A DNA stretch of 64,000 nucleotides, taken from assembly GCF_000430525.1 (NCBI RefSeq), contig NZ_KE387157.1, positions 62,538-126,537 of the forward strand, read 5' to 3'. A program made the translations under genes and the position numbers. The first letter of the stretch is position 1. Each line of letters starts with the position of its first letter. The DNA comes from Prevotella corporis DSM 18810 = JCM 8529. Its GTDB lineage: Bacteria; Bacteroidota; Bacteroidia; Bacteroidales; Bacteroidaceae. The notes under the pieces were generated by a model that did no database searches, was not told the origin of the DNA, and worked only from the letters and a program-made list of their open reading frames with translations. This document shows positions 16,555 through 26,417 of the stretch, in pieces.

Positions 16555-19002
16555 TTAGAACGGCAGACCAATGGCCAGATGCAATGTCTGGGCATCCTTG
16601 AAATGGTCGATATTGTAGAATCCGCTCCGTCTTGTATCGTAAGGAACATGCAGACCGATGCCCCAATCGACACGAATCATGAAGAAACCGAGATCGTAGC
16701 GTAGGCCGACACCTGTGCCGAGGGCTATCTGTCGGAAGAAACTGTTGAACTTAAACTCTGATTCGGGACGCCCTTCGTCGGCCTTCATCGTCCAAACGTT
16801 GCCCGCATCGAGGAATATCGCTCCGTAGAGGTTGCCCAAAATATGAGGACGGTATTCGAGGTTGGCCTGCAACTTTATCTCGCCAGTTTGCTCAACGAAT
16901 GACCGCATCCGAGAGGTGGAACGATATTTCCCCGGTCCTATTTCACGGGCATTGAAGGCACGGATGCTGTTGGCACCACCAACAAAGAACTGTTCAGTGT
17001 AGGGCGCCACGCTGCTGTTGCCGTATGCCCACACCACACCTGCATTGATGCGGGCCGCCACAGAACTCTTTTTGGGCAGCGACCACAGTTTGGTGAAGTT
17101 GGTCTCCACCTTTAGGAACTGGGCAAAGGGATTTTTGAACATCGTCTTTTGCTTCTCGTTCCATTTCTGCCCGAAGATGGCGTAGCCGCCGGCGAGGATG
17201 TTCGATGCCTCGCTGACCGTTGTCCACCAGTTGATGGGGTTGGCGTAGTTTAATGGACTTTGATAGGTGTATTGGAAACTTGCCTTGGGGATGAATTGGT
17301 CGGCCATCGACACTTCGAGGTAAGGCATACTATCGACGAGCGACAAGAAACGGTCGGTCACACTGTGCATGTACTCATACGAAAGGGACAGCGGTTTGAA
17401 CACGAAAGAATGACGCTCGTTGGGTCGCCAGCTGTAAACAATCTCGCTGGAAACGACGTGCCGCTTGAAGTATTTGGAGCGGTTGATGACATTGGCTGAT
17501 GCGCTAATGGTGGTCATTGGGGTCTCAAAGTACTGTCGGCGTGGCTTGGGGGCAGGAGGGGTCTCGCCACGGGCAATGGCCGCTGCCAGTTTCTTGCGCC
17601 TTCGCTCACGTCTTATGCGTGGGGGAGTCTGGAACGGGTTGAGGATGCGAGGGAACTGAAGGCTCGCCTCGGCACCATATTCGTAATCGTTGATGCCCGA
17701 ATGCTCCTCGTCGTCACTACGACGGGTCACCCATTCGTAGGCACCGTGAAGGCGGACGTTCAGCAATTCAGCACCGCGGAATGCATTGCGCTTGGTCACA
17801 CCGACAATCAGCTCCGGTCCGTACTTGCCGCTTGTCTTGCCACGGCCGTATGCTTCGACATAGAAATCATAGGGTTTGTCGAACAAACAGTCGATATCGA
17901 GGTCGAGAATGCTGCACGTGTCGCTGTCGTCGTGGGGTGTAAAGTTGAAATTGGTTGAGGTGAAAAGTCCGGTGGCATTGAGTTTCTCCTGACTTTCCTG
18001 ATGTTTCTCAAGACTGTACAGGTCTCCCTTGCGCAGAAGCAAATCGTTGGAGATGACACGGCTGCGCAATGGGGTGCGTTTGCCGTTGTAGTTGATGGTG
18101 TAACGTCGCGACTTGCGCTGATTGGCCAGCTCTTCCATGAATCGTTTCTGAAAGTTGATGGTGATATTGCCGATGCGCCACTTGCGGATGGAGCGCTCTC
18201 CCACGGAATCGGCCATCTGTAGGCGCATGATGGCTTTGCCATGAACAACCGTTGTGTCGGCCAAGTAACTGGCGTTGTTGTTCTGATAGTAATAGTAGCC
18301 GTTGTCACGGAAAAGGGTAGTGATGCGTTGGCGTTCCTGTTCGAGAGTAGCCACGTCGAATGGGTCACCATTGTGGATGACTGCGTTCACGCTATCGGCA
18401 TGGATGAGACTGTCGGCTTCAGTCGGGAAGTTGGTGTATTGCAGACTGTCGATGGTCCACAGGCGCCCCATGTTGACGAAATACTGGATTTTCATCTTCT
18501 TCGGATTGGGCTGCGGTATGAGTTCGTGGCGTATTTTGCCATCGAAGTAGCCACGTTTGTAGAGCAAATTTTCGCCGACGGTGGCATGCAGATCTGGATT
18601 GACATAGCTCATGAGCACGGGCTTTGAGCCAAAGACGCGTACCATCCATCGACTGAAAGCTGAAGTGTCGGGGGAAAAGGCGTTCCATATCCACAAACCG
18701 ACAGGGAAAGGTGAGCGAAGCGACGGACTTCCGAAAAGAGCGGCATTGGGTTTGGTGGCCAACACTACGTTCAATTCTTCCTGAACGGAGGTGAAATGCT
18801 CATTACGGTCGTAGTTTTCGTATTTCGTTCCCTTCATACCGGTATAGAGTTGTTCGCCTTCGGGTATGGCGCTGGTTGTGCTGCAAGAGGCAAGCCAAGA
18901 GCATGCGAGGCATAACGCAATTCCAATGATGAGGAAATTGCGGACATGGCTCAGTGCCGGCTGCTGGTTACTGACTTCTTTCTGCTGATTACTTCTTCTC
19001 AT
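16555..19002 (-). CDS. TamL: lipoprotein BamA/TamA-family outer-membrane protein
   Basis: 815 residues. It has a lipoprotein signal with a WLASC lipobox, then POTRA-like repeats (for example GDLYSLEKHQESQEKLNATGLF), and a C-terminal 16-strand Omp85 barrel with FFVGGANSIRAFNAREIGPG (the VRGY-type lid motif region) and a terminal aromatic ending GLPF. Bacteroidota have such lipid-anchored TamA relatives (TamL) in place of TamA. The ATG overlaps the TGA of the tamB-like gene by 4 bp, so the two are translationally coupled and act as one TAM complex for outer-membrane assembly. Confidence 0.88.
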   Translation of the reverse strand: MRRSNQQKEVSNQQPALSHVRNFLIIGIALCLACSWLASCSTTSAIPEGEQLYTGMKGTKYENYDRNEHFTSVQEELNVVLATKPNAALFGSPSLRSPFPVGLWIWNAFSPDTSAFSRWMVRVFGSKPVLMSYVNPDLHATVGENLLYKRGYFDGKIRHELIPQPNPKKMKIQYFVNMGRLWTIDSLQYTNFPTEADSLIHADSVNAVIHNGDPFDVATLEQERQRITTLFRDNGYYYYQNNNASYLADTTVVHGKAIMRLQMADSVGERSIRKWRIGNITINFQKRFMEELANQRKSRRYTINYNGKRTPLRSRVISNDLLLRKGDLYSLEKHQESQEKLNATGLFTSTNFNFTPHDDSDTCSILDLDIDCLFDKPYDFYVEAYGRGKTSGKYGPELIVGVTKRNAFRGAELLNVRLHGAYEWVTRRSDDEEHSGINDYEYGAEASLQFPRILNPFQTPPRIRRERRRKKLAAAIARGETPPAPKPRRQYFETPMTTISASANVINRSKYFKRHVVSSEIVYSWRPNERHSFVFKPLSLSYEYMHSVTDRFLSLVDSMPYLEVSMADQFIPKASFQYTYQSPLNYANPINWWTTVSEASNILAGGYAIFGQKWNEKQKTMFKNPFAQFLKVETNFTKLWSLPKKSSVAARINAGVVWAYGNSSVAPYTEQFFVGGANSIRAFNAREIGPGKYRSTSRMRSFVEQTGEIKLQANLEYRPHILGNLYGAIFLDAGNVWTMKADEGRPESEFKFNSFFRQIALGTGVGLRYDLGFFMIRVDWGIGLHVPYDTRRSGFYNIDHFKDAQTLHLAIGLPF

Positions 19003-22000
19003 TTGGTGAAATTGATTAGGCTATCGCGCTTGGGCTTGCTGGATGGCTGTACGACACTTGCATCATCAGTATTCTTGAAGCGGAAGATGTCCTTGAAATT
19101 GCGGAGCTTTCGTCGCCACATGAAACCGATTCCGAACTCTTCCTGTTCACCTTCGAGCCAGTCGTAGGCCTCTCGCTCATAATAGATTTTGAGGTATTTC
19201 GTCTCCTTCTTGTTGAGTCGGTACTCCAGAGACAAGTTGTCGAAGAATGCTCCGTTTCGTTCTGAAAATTCTGAGCCAGTAGAGACACGTCCGCCCATGA
19301 TGATGCGCAGTCGGTTGTCCCACAACCGTTTCGAGAATTTGAAGGTGTAATCAGTGTGAAGGCTGCCATTGGCATCAGCTGCGCTCTCCATGTTGGCCGA
19401 AATGTCGAGTCCCATTGAGCTGAGTGCTCGCCCAGTGATGGAGTTCACTTGTGTTTGGAGGAATCCTGCTAAAGCACTGTTCATCGCAGCGTTGGCATTC
19501 GAGTTGATCGTACCATCGAAATACATTCCCGATGCCAGCATGGTCACGGCAAGTTTAGAGCGTTCCTCGTCACTCTTCGTACTGAGAGTGTTCTGCATTT
19601 CCTGATCCTCCGGTGCGTCGATGATGAACTCTACTCCAGGCTTTGGGAATCTCTTGGTGAGCCGTACACCACAAGCGAAATCGACAAGTCTGCTCTGTCC
19701 TGAACCATCGGTTACACTGGTCTTGACGTCTTCGGTAGCCACGATACTAAGAAGTGGCTGCATCGGATTGCCCAAAAACTCGATATAGCTTCCATCCTGT
19801 ATATTGAAGGTGCGCAGTGGTATAATCGGCAGTGAGTATTTCATCACCCCGTCGTTGAGCGTATAACGTCCTCTGAGCTGTAAGTTGTTGGTCGGATCGT
19901 GGCTGAGCGACAGCGAACCGCCTCCGAAGAGGTCGATGTAGTTCGATTTATCGGGATTGAGCGCACAGACGATGTGTGCTTGCTCATCGATATCCAAGCC
20001 CAGTTTCATGCTGAAACCAGTCAGGTCAGGCCGACGAACGACATCGGTAATAGAGTCGTTCAGGTTGGTGAACTGTACGAGATCGTTGAGCTCCGTGTCG
20101 GTTGTCAGTATGGCGTCGCGCATGACATACGTCATATCGGTTGTCCCTAGTACATCGAGTTTGCCGATAAGGTTGAGGTTAGAAACAGGACCGTGCATCC
20201 GTCCCATGAAATTGACGAATGCCTTGCCATAGACTTCAGAGCGTGGGTTTTCCCTTGCGTCGATGATTTCAAAGTTATTAGCCCTCATCCGCACATCCAT
20301 ATTCATGCGGTCGAGCTCTGAGAAGTCGAGATACCCCGACATATTCAGTGGAGAATCGTTGTTGGCGAACATCTCAAAGTTCTCAAATTCTATCCTGCTG
20401 TTCTTGACGAGTACGGGGTCGTCGGCAAATCGCATGTCAATGCCGTAAGGAACGCTGACCAGATGTGCCGAGTCGAGATATATCTCACCGTTGATATCGA
20501 GCTTGTTGAGCGGTCCTTGAACTGAAAGCACTCCGTCGCCCTCACCTTGTAGTCCCACAATCTGATCGGGCACGAACCCATTGATATAGTTGAGTGGGAA
20601 ACGGTCCATGTTGAGTGTTGCGTCGAGTGATCCGCCGCCTTCGCTCCTGTAGCTTCCCGACAATTCGCCCACGTTCCTTTCGTTGTGGGTAATCATAGCA
20701 TTGACGAAGTGGGTGCCGTCTTCAAGCGGCATATAGACGAGTTGTGTGCCCACATTTCCCAATCGGCTGCCTTCGAAAACCATGTCCTGCACGTTCATGT
20801 CGCCCGACACGGTGATGTCCTTCGATGTCTGAACCACGTGGTAGTCGCCATCGAGCACACCCGTTATATTCGGTGCGAACGGCAGGACTGACAGGAGTTG
20901 TCCGACCTCGAACCTATGCACCGACAGGGTAAAGTTCTGTAGCGAAGTCGAGTCGCTGTCTTCTGTTTTCAACTGCAGACCGGCACCATCGGTTGCCTGC
21001 ATCTGCAAGTCGGCAGAGAGTCGTCTGTCTCTACCTATATATAAGAAGTTGTCTTGGTTCACCTGATACTCCTTGTATCCGAGTATAGCCTTCGGCGATG
21101 TGAGGCTTACCCGCATTCCATTGTCTGCCATACCTGCCTTCATGGAGAGTGCCAGTGCTGTTTTATCCGTCATGTCGAATATGGCGAGTGACGATTCTAT
21201 TCCATGTTCGTAGAACGAGCCGTGCAGATAGCCGCGGTAGGGGTATTTACTTTCGGAATTGTTGAGTACCTCCATCTCATAATTCAACCCGTTGTTGCTA
21301 TTGCTAAGCGTGATTCTCATGGTATCGACCTTCAAGCTGTCGTAGGCGAGTTGGTCAACGATGATTTTCCCGTTCAGACCGTCCACGGGTGACGTGGTTA
21401 TATCGACGTTGGCCGTAGTGAACTGATAGCCTTGCTCAGCGAGTAACTGGCTAAAGATGTTGTCTGTACCAGTCTGCAACGTGATGTGTCCCGTGGGCAA
21501 CTGTCGGCGCAGTGCTGGTTGGTCGATATATTTGCTGGCTATCTGCCGTTGCAAGTCGCTGTAGATGCCTTGTCCGATGTTCATCACCTGTTTGTAGCTG
21601 CCATTGAGTTTGGTATTGAGCAAGAAGTCACCGCCTTTGATGACGGCATGCGTACTGTCGCGCTGGCTCAGCACATTGAGCGTCACGTCCCCCGAACTGT
21701 AAATCGTGTCTCTGGTCTGTACTTGTACATTGCCAATCAATCCTTTGGCCATCAAATCGTCCTTCCCCTTCATCGCAAAGTCAATGTCGGCTGAGAAATT
21801 GGTATTGAAAGGCTGGTCAACAATTCCGAGCTGATAAAGGTCGGCCCGTGGGAACAAACCTTTCAGACTGCCTTTGATGTCGTTTCCGTTCATGATGGCA
21901 TTCACATCGAAGCTGCCGGCCACGAGTGGAACGTTGTCTTTTCCCCTTATTTCGTTCAGTCTCATGTCGCCCACATAGCCTTTCACGTGATAGTAGTTGT

Positions 22001-24143
22001 TCATGTTCGACCTGAAGTCGATGTCAGCGTCAGTTGCCACTACGTAGGGCTTGTCAACCATTCCCAATGCCTTGAGGTTAGCCTGTGCGAGATGTCCCTT
22101 GAGATGCGAGTCGAGGTTTGTTCCCCTCACTGTCGCCACCACATCGAAATCGCCTTTGACGAGTTGTGTGGTGTGTTTTCGTCCCTCGTTGTTGAGCACC
22201 AGATGCCGCAACGGGCCTTTGATGAAATGCCTGTCCTTGAGGTTCGATTTCAAATCGACGTCAGCCCAGGTTGTCAGCACATACGGATCGCGCATCACTC
22301 CCAGCCGACGGAAGTCGAGTCGTTGAATCATGCCTTTCAGATGTCCGTCCACCATCTTGTCGGTGAACTTGCCATGATATTTGAAGTTGCCGGCGATCAT
22401 TTTGTTACTACTCTGAATATGGGCATTGGTGATGCCGTTTTTCATCGTGATTTTACCGCCGATGCCATCCAATTTGTATTGGCCATACTGGAATTTATCG
22501 ATTTTCGCGGTCAGGTTGACCGCCGATTTCGGATTGAGGAAGTCCATGCCGTGTCCGTTGGCAGCAATTATTCCTGTGAACGGATGTACGTCCATGTTGG
22601 GCAGGAAGTGCCGCAGTTGCAGGTTGTCGGCCTTTGCCAGTAGGTTATAGGCATCGCTGGCTGTATTGTAGTTGCCTTTCACGTGCACTTTCCCCTTGCT
22701 TTCGGTCAGGAAAATGTCGCCCGTATATCGGCTCTTGCGTATCTTCACCTTACCGTGCAACCCTATGCCACGGGGAATGCGCACGTCCTTCGATACGCTT
22801 TTGGGCAGAATCTTGTTGACGAAGTCGATGTCTTCGGCCGTCCCTTTGATGGCAAGGTCGGAGCGCATGTTTTTTGAATCTGTCGGATTGGCTATCCATC
22901 CCGTACCTTTGAGGTCGAAGTGTCCAGGCATCTTCAGGTGCAGTTGCTTGAAGGTGGCATATTTCATGTTGCCCTGCAGCTGTCCTTGGACGGTCAGGGG
23001 CTTGTTCGGAATCGAATTGTAGAGCCGTGGTTCGAGCGAGGTGAGGAAAGGCTTGAGGTCGCTCTTGGTGACATGTCCGCTCAGTTGGGCATAGAGTCGG
23101 CCAGGGGCATTGTCATCAAAGGCATTCATCTCCATCTGAAAACTTCCAGCGAGTTCCGTCCCCGGCATTTTCAGATACATATTGGGCAGGTACAGACTGG
23201 TCGAATCGAGGCGGAACGGACCCCGAAAGTCCTCAACCAACAGTCCGCTCTTCTCCTTCATGTTGGCCGTCCTCACATTGGCGCTGATGTTCGGTTTGGC
23301 ATAGACGAACGAGTCGAGCCCGATGTTCACGTCGGTCATGGCTATATGGCTGCCATCGAACCCTGATTTGGCGTGCGGCTTGTAGTTTTGGTCGTAATAG
23401 AACTGTCCTCCCTGCCAGTCGAGCGACCCCACTTTATAGATGTCGTCGTGCAAAAGCAGCTCCGTGGCCTTCGCCGTGGCCTTGTCGAAGTTGGCGCGGA
23501 CGCTCATCGTATCGCCAGGCATGTGAAGCCGAAAGTCAGTCTTTGTGAGGTTCAGCTGGTCAATGTTGATGCGCCACAGCGTCTTTTCCTTCGTAGTGTC
23601 TTCAGGAACGGTGTCGCCCAGGGCAATATCGAGCCAGCCACCTTGGATTTCGGCCACGTTGAGCCTGACGGAATCGCCTTTGAGATCGATGCCATGACTA
23701 ATGAGATGCAGCCGTTCGAGGTCACCCTTGATGCGCAAATCGCCGATGAAATTGGTTGTATTGGCCTTGAGTTGCTTGAATGTCAGCTCGTCTATTTCCA
23801 CCTTATTATTCAAGAGTGGCAACAGTTGCACCTTGGCAATGAGCTGTTTCACATCGGCTACGGTGTCTTTCTGTTGGGGAATAGAGTCGTTGGGCTTGAG
23901 CATTTTCAGTCCGTCGAGCTGCAAGTCGAGTGGAAACGACAGGTTGACGCGCTCCAAGGTTATCTCCATGCCGGTTTTTTCGGAGGCAGACGACGCAACT
24001 TGCCTTACTGCCCAGTTCTGAACGGGTGGGAAGTAAAGCAGCAACGTTAGTATCAGAAACAGCAGAATGGGTGCTAACACTATGGCTACCAACCATTTTA
24101 GGGCTTTATTCATTCGTAATTGCCTTTGTTTTTGCTCCATCAA
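18999..24143 (-). CDS. TamB-domain translocation/assembly module protein
   Basis: 1714 residues. A single N-terminal transmembrane helix (LVAIVLAPILLFLILTLLLYF) is followed by a very long region of repetitive beta-rich segments of AsmA/TamB type, ending in the DUF490/TamB C-terminal domain (SLEYRLNKKETKYLKIYYER). It should span the periplasm and partner the barrel encoded next; family members move lipid and/or assist outer-membrane protein insertion. Possible starts lie at 24143, 24140 and 24113; the last is nearest to the membrane helix. A minus-strand TTACTTTG just upstream resembles a -7 element. Confidence 0.88.
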   Translation of the reverse strand: MMEQKQRQLRMNKALKWLVAIVLAPILLFLILTLLLYFPPVQNWAVRQVASSASEKTGMEITLERVNLSFPLDLQLDGLKMLKPNDSIPQQKDTVADVKQLIAKVQLLPLLNNKVEIDELTFKQLKANTTNFIGDLRIKGDLERLHLISHGIDLKGDSVRLNVAEIQGGWLDIALGDTVPEDTTKEKTLWRINIDQLNLTKTDFRLHMPGDTMSVRANFDKATAKATELLLHDDIYKVGSLDWQGGQFYYDQNYKPHAKSGFDGSHIAMTDVNIGLDSFVYAKPNISANVRTANMKEKSGLLVEDFRGPFRLDSTSLYLPNMYLKMPGTELAGSFQMEMNAFDDNAPGRLYAQLSGHVTKSDLKPFLTSLEPRLYNSIPNKPLTVQGQLQGNMKYATFKQLHLKMPGHFDLKGTGWIANPTDSKNMRSDLAIKGTAEDIDFVNKILPKSVSKDVRIPRGIGLHGKVKIRKSRYTGDIFLTESKGKVHVKGNYNTASDAYNLLAKADNLQLRHFLPNMDVHPFTGIIAANGHGMDFLNPKSAVNLTAKIDKFQYGQYKLDGIGGKITMKNGITNAHIQSSNKMIAGNFKYHGKFTDKMVDGHLKGMIQRLDFRRLGVMRDPYVLTTWADVDLKSNLKDRHFIKGPLRHLVLNNEGRKHTTQLVKGDFDVVATVRGTNLDSHLKGHLAQANLKALGMVDKPYVVATDADIDFRSNMNNYYHVKGYVGDMRLNEIRGKDNVPLVAGSFDVNAIMNGNDIKGSLKGLFPRADLYQLGIVDQPFNTNFSADIDFAMKGKDDLMAKGLIGNVQVQTRDTIYSSGDVTLNVLSQRDSTHAVIKGGDFLLNTKLNGSYKQVMNIGQGIYSDLQRQIASKYIDQPALRRQLPTGHITLQTGTDNIFSQLLAEQGYQFTTANVDITTSPVDGLNGKIIVDQLAYDSLKVDTMRITLSNSNNGLNYEMEVLNNSESKYPYRGYLHGSFYEHGIESSLAIFDMTDKTALALSMKAGMADNGMRVSLTSPKAILGYKEYQVNQDNFLYIGRDRRLSADLQMQATDGAGLQLKTEDSDSTSLQNFTLSVHRFEVGQLLSVLPFAPNITGVLDGDYHVVQTSKDITVSGDMNVQDMVFEGSRLGNVGTQLVYMPLEDGTHFVNAMITHNERNVGELSGSYRSEGGGSLDATLNMDRFPLNYINGFVPDQIVGLQGEGDGVLSVQGPLNKLDINGEIYLDSAHLVSVPYGIDMRFADDPVLVKNSRIEFENFEMFANNDSPLNMSGYLDFSELDRMNMDVRMRANNFEIIDARENPRSEVYGKAFVNFMGRMHGPVSNLNLIGKLDVLGTTDMTYVMRDAILTTDTELNDLVQFTNLNDSITDVVRRPDLTGFSMKLGLDIDEQAHIVCALNPDKSNYIDLFGGGSLSLSHDPTNNLQLRGRYTLNDGVMKYSLPIIPLRTFNIQDGSYIEFLGNPMQPLLSIVATEDVKTSVTDGSGQSRLVDFACGVRLTKRFPKPGVEFIIDAPEDQEMQNTLSTKSDEERSKLAVTMLASGMYFDGTINSNANAAMNSALAGFLQTQVNSITGRALSSMGLDISANMESAADANGSLHTDYTFKFSKRLWDNRLRIIMGGRVSTGSEFSERNGAFFDNLSLEYRLNKKETKYLKIYYEREAYDWLEGEQEEFGIGFMWRRKLRNFKDIFRFKNTDDASVVQPSSKPKRDSLINFTK

Positions 24144-24309
24144 GCAATGTTATCATTGCAAAGTAACATAAAAAAACTCAAAAACACGAACTTCTACGGC
24201 ATAATTTATAGCTATTGATATTTAATCCAAATCTGTCTTTCGGCCGACAAGCTGGAATTTAATATCAATGATATTGTTGACCGACTGATATTGCTCGCCC
24301 TACCGTTCG

Positions 24310-24909
24310 CTATGGAACAAGTACGCGATCGGCGAGTGGCTGGTAGTCTTTCTCGCCTGGTTCGCCAGCAGGAGCGCCGAATGGCATCTGTGCGATGAGC
24401 GTCCACTCAGTAGGGATATTGAATTCCTTTGCCACCAACTCGTCGATAAGTGGATTATAGTGCTGCACGCTCACACCGAAACCGGCGTCTTCGAGCATCG
24501 TCCATATTGCGAACTGGTGCATAGCGTTGGTGTGTTGCGACCAAATGGGGAAATTGTCTGCGTAGCGAGGGAACTGTTCCTGAAGAGCCTTCACCGGACG
24601 TTGGTCTTCATAGAAGAGGAGAGTGCCGTAACCGCTCTGGAAGGACGATTCAATCTTGTTTTTTGTGTTGCCGAAAGCCTCTGCCGATACTACTTTCCGA
24701 AGTACGTCCTTTGTGATTTCCCACACTCGCTGATGCTTGTCGTGGAGCAATACCACAACACGGGTTGACTGGCTGTTGAAAGCCGACGGAACGTGCTTGA
24801 CCGCCGAATGGACTATGTCGATGATTTCGTTGTCTGTGATGGGCGACTCATTCTTTAATGCGTAGTAAGAGCGGCGATGAGCCATAGCCTCCTGAAAAGT
24901 CTTAGTCAT
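24310..24909 (-). CDS. Nitroreductase family protein
   Basis: 199 residues, FMN-dependent nitroreductase fold. AHRRSYYALKNESPITDNEI is the usual N-terminal FMN-phosphate-binding region, then PSAFNSQSTRVVVL, and near the end PTEWTLIAQMPFGAPAGEPG, which is conserved in the family. It resembles the fatty-acid-repression HBN1/oxidoreductase subgroup (RSYYxL). The physiological substrate is unknown. It stands alone between TamB and a small lipoprotein. Confidence 0.88.
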   Translation of the reverse strand: MTKTFQEAMAHRRSYYALKNESPITDNEIIDIVHSAVKHVPSAFNSQSTRVVVLLHDKHQRVWEITKDVLRKVVSAEAFGNTKNKIESSFQSGYGTLLFYEDQRPVKALQEQFPRYADNFPIWSQHTNAMHQFAIWTMLEDAGFGVSVQHYNPLIDELVAKEFNIPTEWTLIAQMPFGAPAGEPGEKDYQPLADRVLVP

Positions 24910-25052
24910 AATTTGCCTTTGTTTTATGTTGTTTTTATCTAAAAGATAAAATAAATGCGGTGCTATCTTTCCCAGCCTGTCACGGGCCGTTGACCCAAGT
25001 GCGGCTCACTGCAACCTTGGCCAAGCCACCGGCTTACCTATTCTATTAAAGC

Positions 25053-25346
25053 CTACTGGTCGATGAACGGGATGGGCTTGAGGTCATCATCGTCGAGTTC
25101 TTCGGTCTGTTGACCGAATTTGTAGGGCCGTTTCCGGAGGGCCCAACTCGTCCATTCGTCTATCTCGTCTTCGCCTCCGTCATCCGAATAGTCGTCGTTG
25201 CTGTAGATGACGGTTGCCTCCTCCGGTTCTTCGTAGGCCGCTCCAAAATCGTGGGGTACATCATCGTAGAGCATGCGCCTGAAAGCCGTACCGACATCGC
25301 ACGATGTCAGCAGCAAAAGGGCGAATAAAGCGTATAACGGTTTCAT
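25053..25346 (-). CDS. Small acidic lipoprotein of unknown function
   Basis: 97 residues. MKPLYALFALLLLTSC gives a lipobox with Cys16. The mature part is short and very acidic (YSNDDYSDDGGEDEIDEW; EELDDDDL), without known domains. It is presumably anchored to the inner or outer membrane. The 405-bp region upstream, to the ferritin gene, contains the divergent ferritin promoter. Confidence 0.55.
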   Translation of the reverse strand: MKPLYALFALLLLTSCDVGTAFRRMLYDDVPHDFGAAYEEPEEATVIYSNDDYSDDGGEDEIDEWTSWALRKRPYKFGQQTEELDDDDLKPIPFIDQ

Positions 25347-25666
25347 TTCTATCGCAATGTGCTGAAGTTGTCTTTGTTTCTGAATGGAACGGTCATCACG
25401 TTTACAGATTGATGTTTCCCGTGAGCATTATATTGCGCAAAGATAGCAAATTTTTCCTTTATAAAAAAGAATTTAGGAACAAAATAGGTTGTAATAATGC
25501 CTGTCCGCAACTTTCCCGATGCGTGTCGGCATACTAACCAGTGTATGAAAAATCATGTTGCGACGAGCAGTGCGACCAGTCGCAATGAGCGTTTGAAACA
25601 CGAAGGCTATGATGTGTTGTGCTTGGCTGTCAAATTATTAACACTTTATAAAATTAATGTTCTGTA

Positions 25667-25698
25667 TTTGGGCATATCAAAATAATGTGTTATTTTTG
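25667..25698 (+). promoter_or_regulatory. Ferritin promoter
   Basis: TTTG at 25667-25670, 20-nt spacer, TATTTTTG at 25691-25698: an excellent match to the Bacteroidota -33/-7 consensus, with the ferritin ATG 53 nt downstream. The rest of 25347-25751 shows nothing I can name. Confidence 0.7.
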
Positions 25699-25751
25699 CA
25701 GTAGAAGTTCGAGCACTTTGCCTGAACAATCAATTTAAAAAACTATAGATT

Positions 25752-26240
25752 ATGGATATCAGTGTAAAAATGCAGAAAGCATTCAACGACCAGATTATCG
25801 CTGAATTGTGGTCGTCAAACCTCTATTTAGGCATGGCATTCTGGTTCCGCAAGGAAGGCTGGAAAGGCTTCGCTGGATGGATGTATAAGCAGGCTCAGGA
25901 AGAAAACGAGCACGCTCTCGATATGGCAAATTTCGTTCTCGACCGTGGCGGTGAGGTGAAGGTAGGCGCCATCGATGCCGTTCCTTCTAACTGGACCGAC
26001 CCAAAGAACGTGTTTGAGGAGACGTTGAAACACGAGCAGTATGTGACCGAGTTGATTAACAAGTTGGCTGACGTGGCTGACGAAGAGAAAGACCGCGCAT
26101 CGCAGAACTTCATCGCCAAGTACATCGATGAGCAGGTTGAGGAAGAGAGTAGCGTGAAGGACATTCTCTCCATGTTCAGCAAGTTGGCATGTCACACTAT
26201 CGCTCACATCGACAAGCACCTCGCCAACATGCAGAAATAA
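25752..26240 (+). CDS. Ferritin (non-haem)
   Basis: 162 residues, the usual size of a bacterial FtnA-type ferritin, which oxidises and stores iron in a 24-mer shell. Diiron ligands are visible: Glu in IIAELWSSNLYLGMAFWF, the ExxH of EENEHALDMANF, the Glu in FEETLKHEQYV, and the late Glu/Gln in EEESSVKDILSM. It is monocistronic, with a strong promoter upstream and a hairpin terminator at 26311. Before the transposon insertion it faced the COG0523 GTPase gene tail to tail. Confidence 0.95.
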   Translation: MDISVKMQKAFNDQIIAELWSSNLYLGMAFWFRKEGWKGFAGWMYKQAQEENEHALDMANFVLDRGGEVKVGAIDAVPSNWTDPKNVFEETLKHEQYVTELINKLADVADEEKDRASQNFIAKYIDEQVEEESSVKDILSMFSKLACHTIAHIDKHLANMQK

Positions 26241-26310
26241 TCGGCTGATCGTGGCTCCCGACGGCTCGAACAGGGGTTTGTGGGGGAGTCAATTATGGGC
26301 AAAACCATAT

Positions 26311-26354
26311 AAAAGGGGTTGTTCTGGTATCCTACTGGAACAGCCCCTTTTCTG
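26311..26354 (+). terminator. Rho-independent terminator of ferritin
   Basis: AAAAGGGGTTGTTC pairs with GAACAGCCCCTTTT across a short loop, followed by a T-rich stretch. Confidence 0.8.
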
Positions 26355-26390
26355 TTTTCAGAAAGCGGAGGAGCAGCCACGGAAAAACGA

Positions 26391-26417
26391 AAGGTGAGCT
26401 ATCACCGACCAAAAGGT
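26391..26417. repeat. 22-bp repeat array B, left part, ending in the transposon target duplication
   Basis: AGGT cores at 26392 and 26414, 22 bp apart. The last seven bases, AAAAGGT (26411-26417), are duplicated at 32832-32838 and form the target site duplication of the composite transposon. Joining 26417 to 32839 regenerates an uninterrupted 22-bp array. Confidence 0.85.
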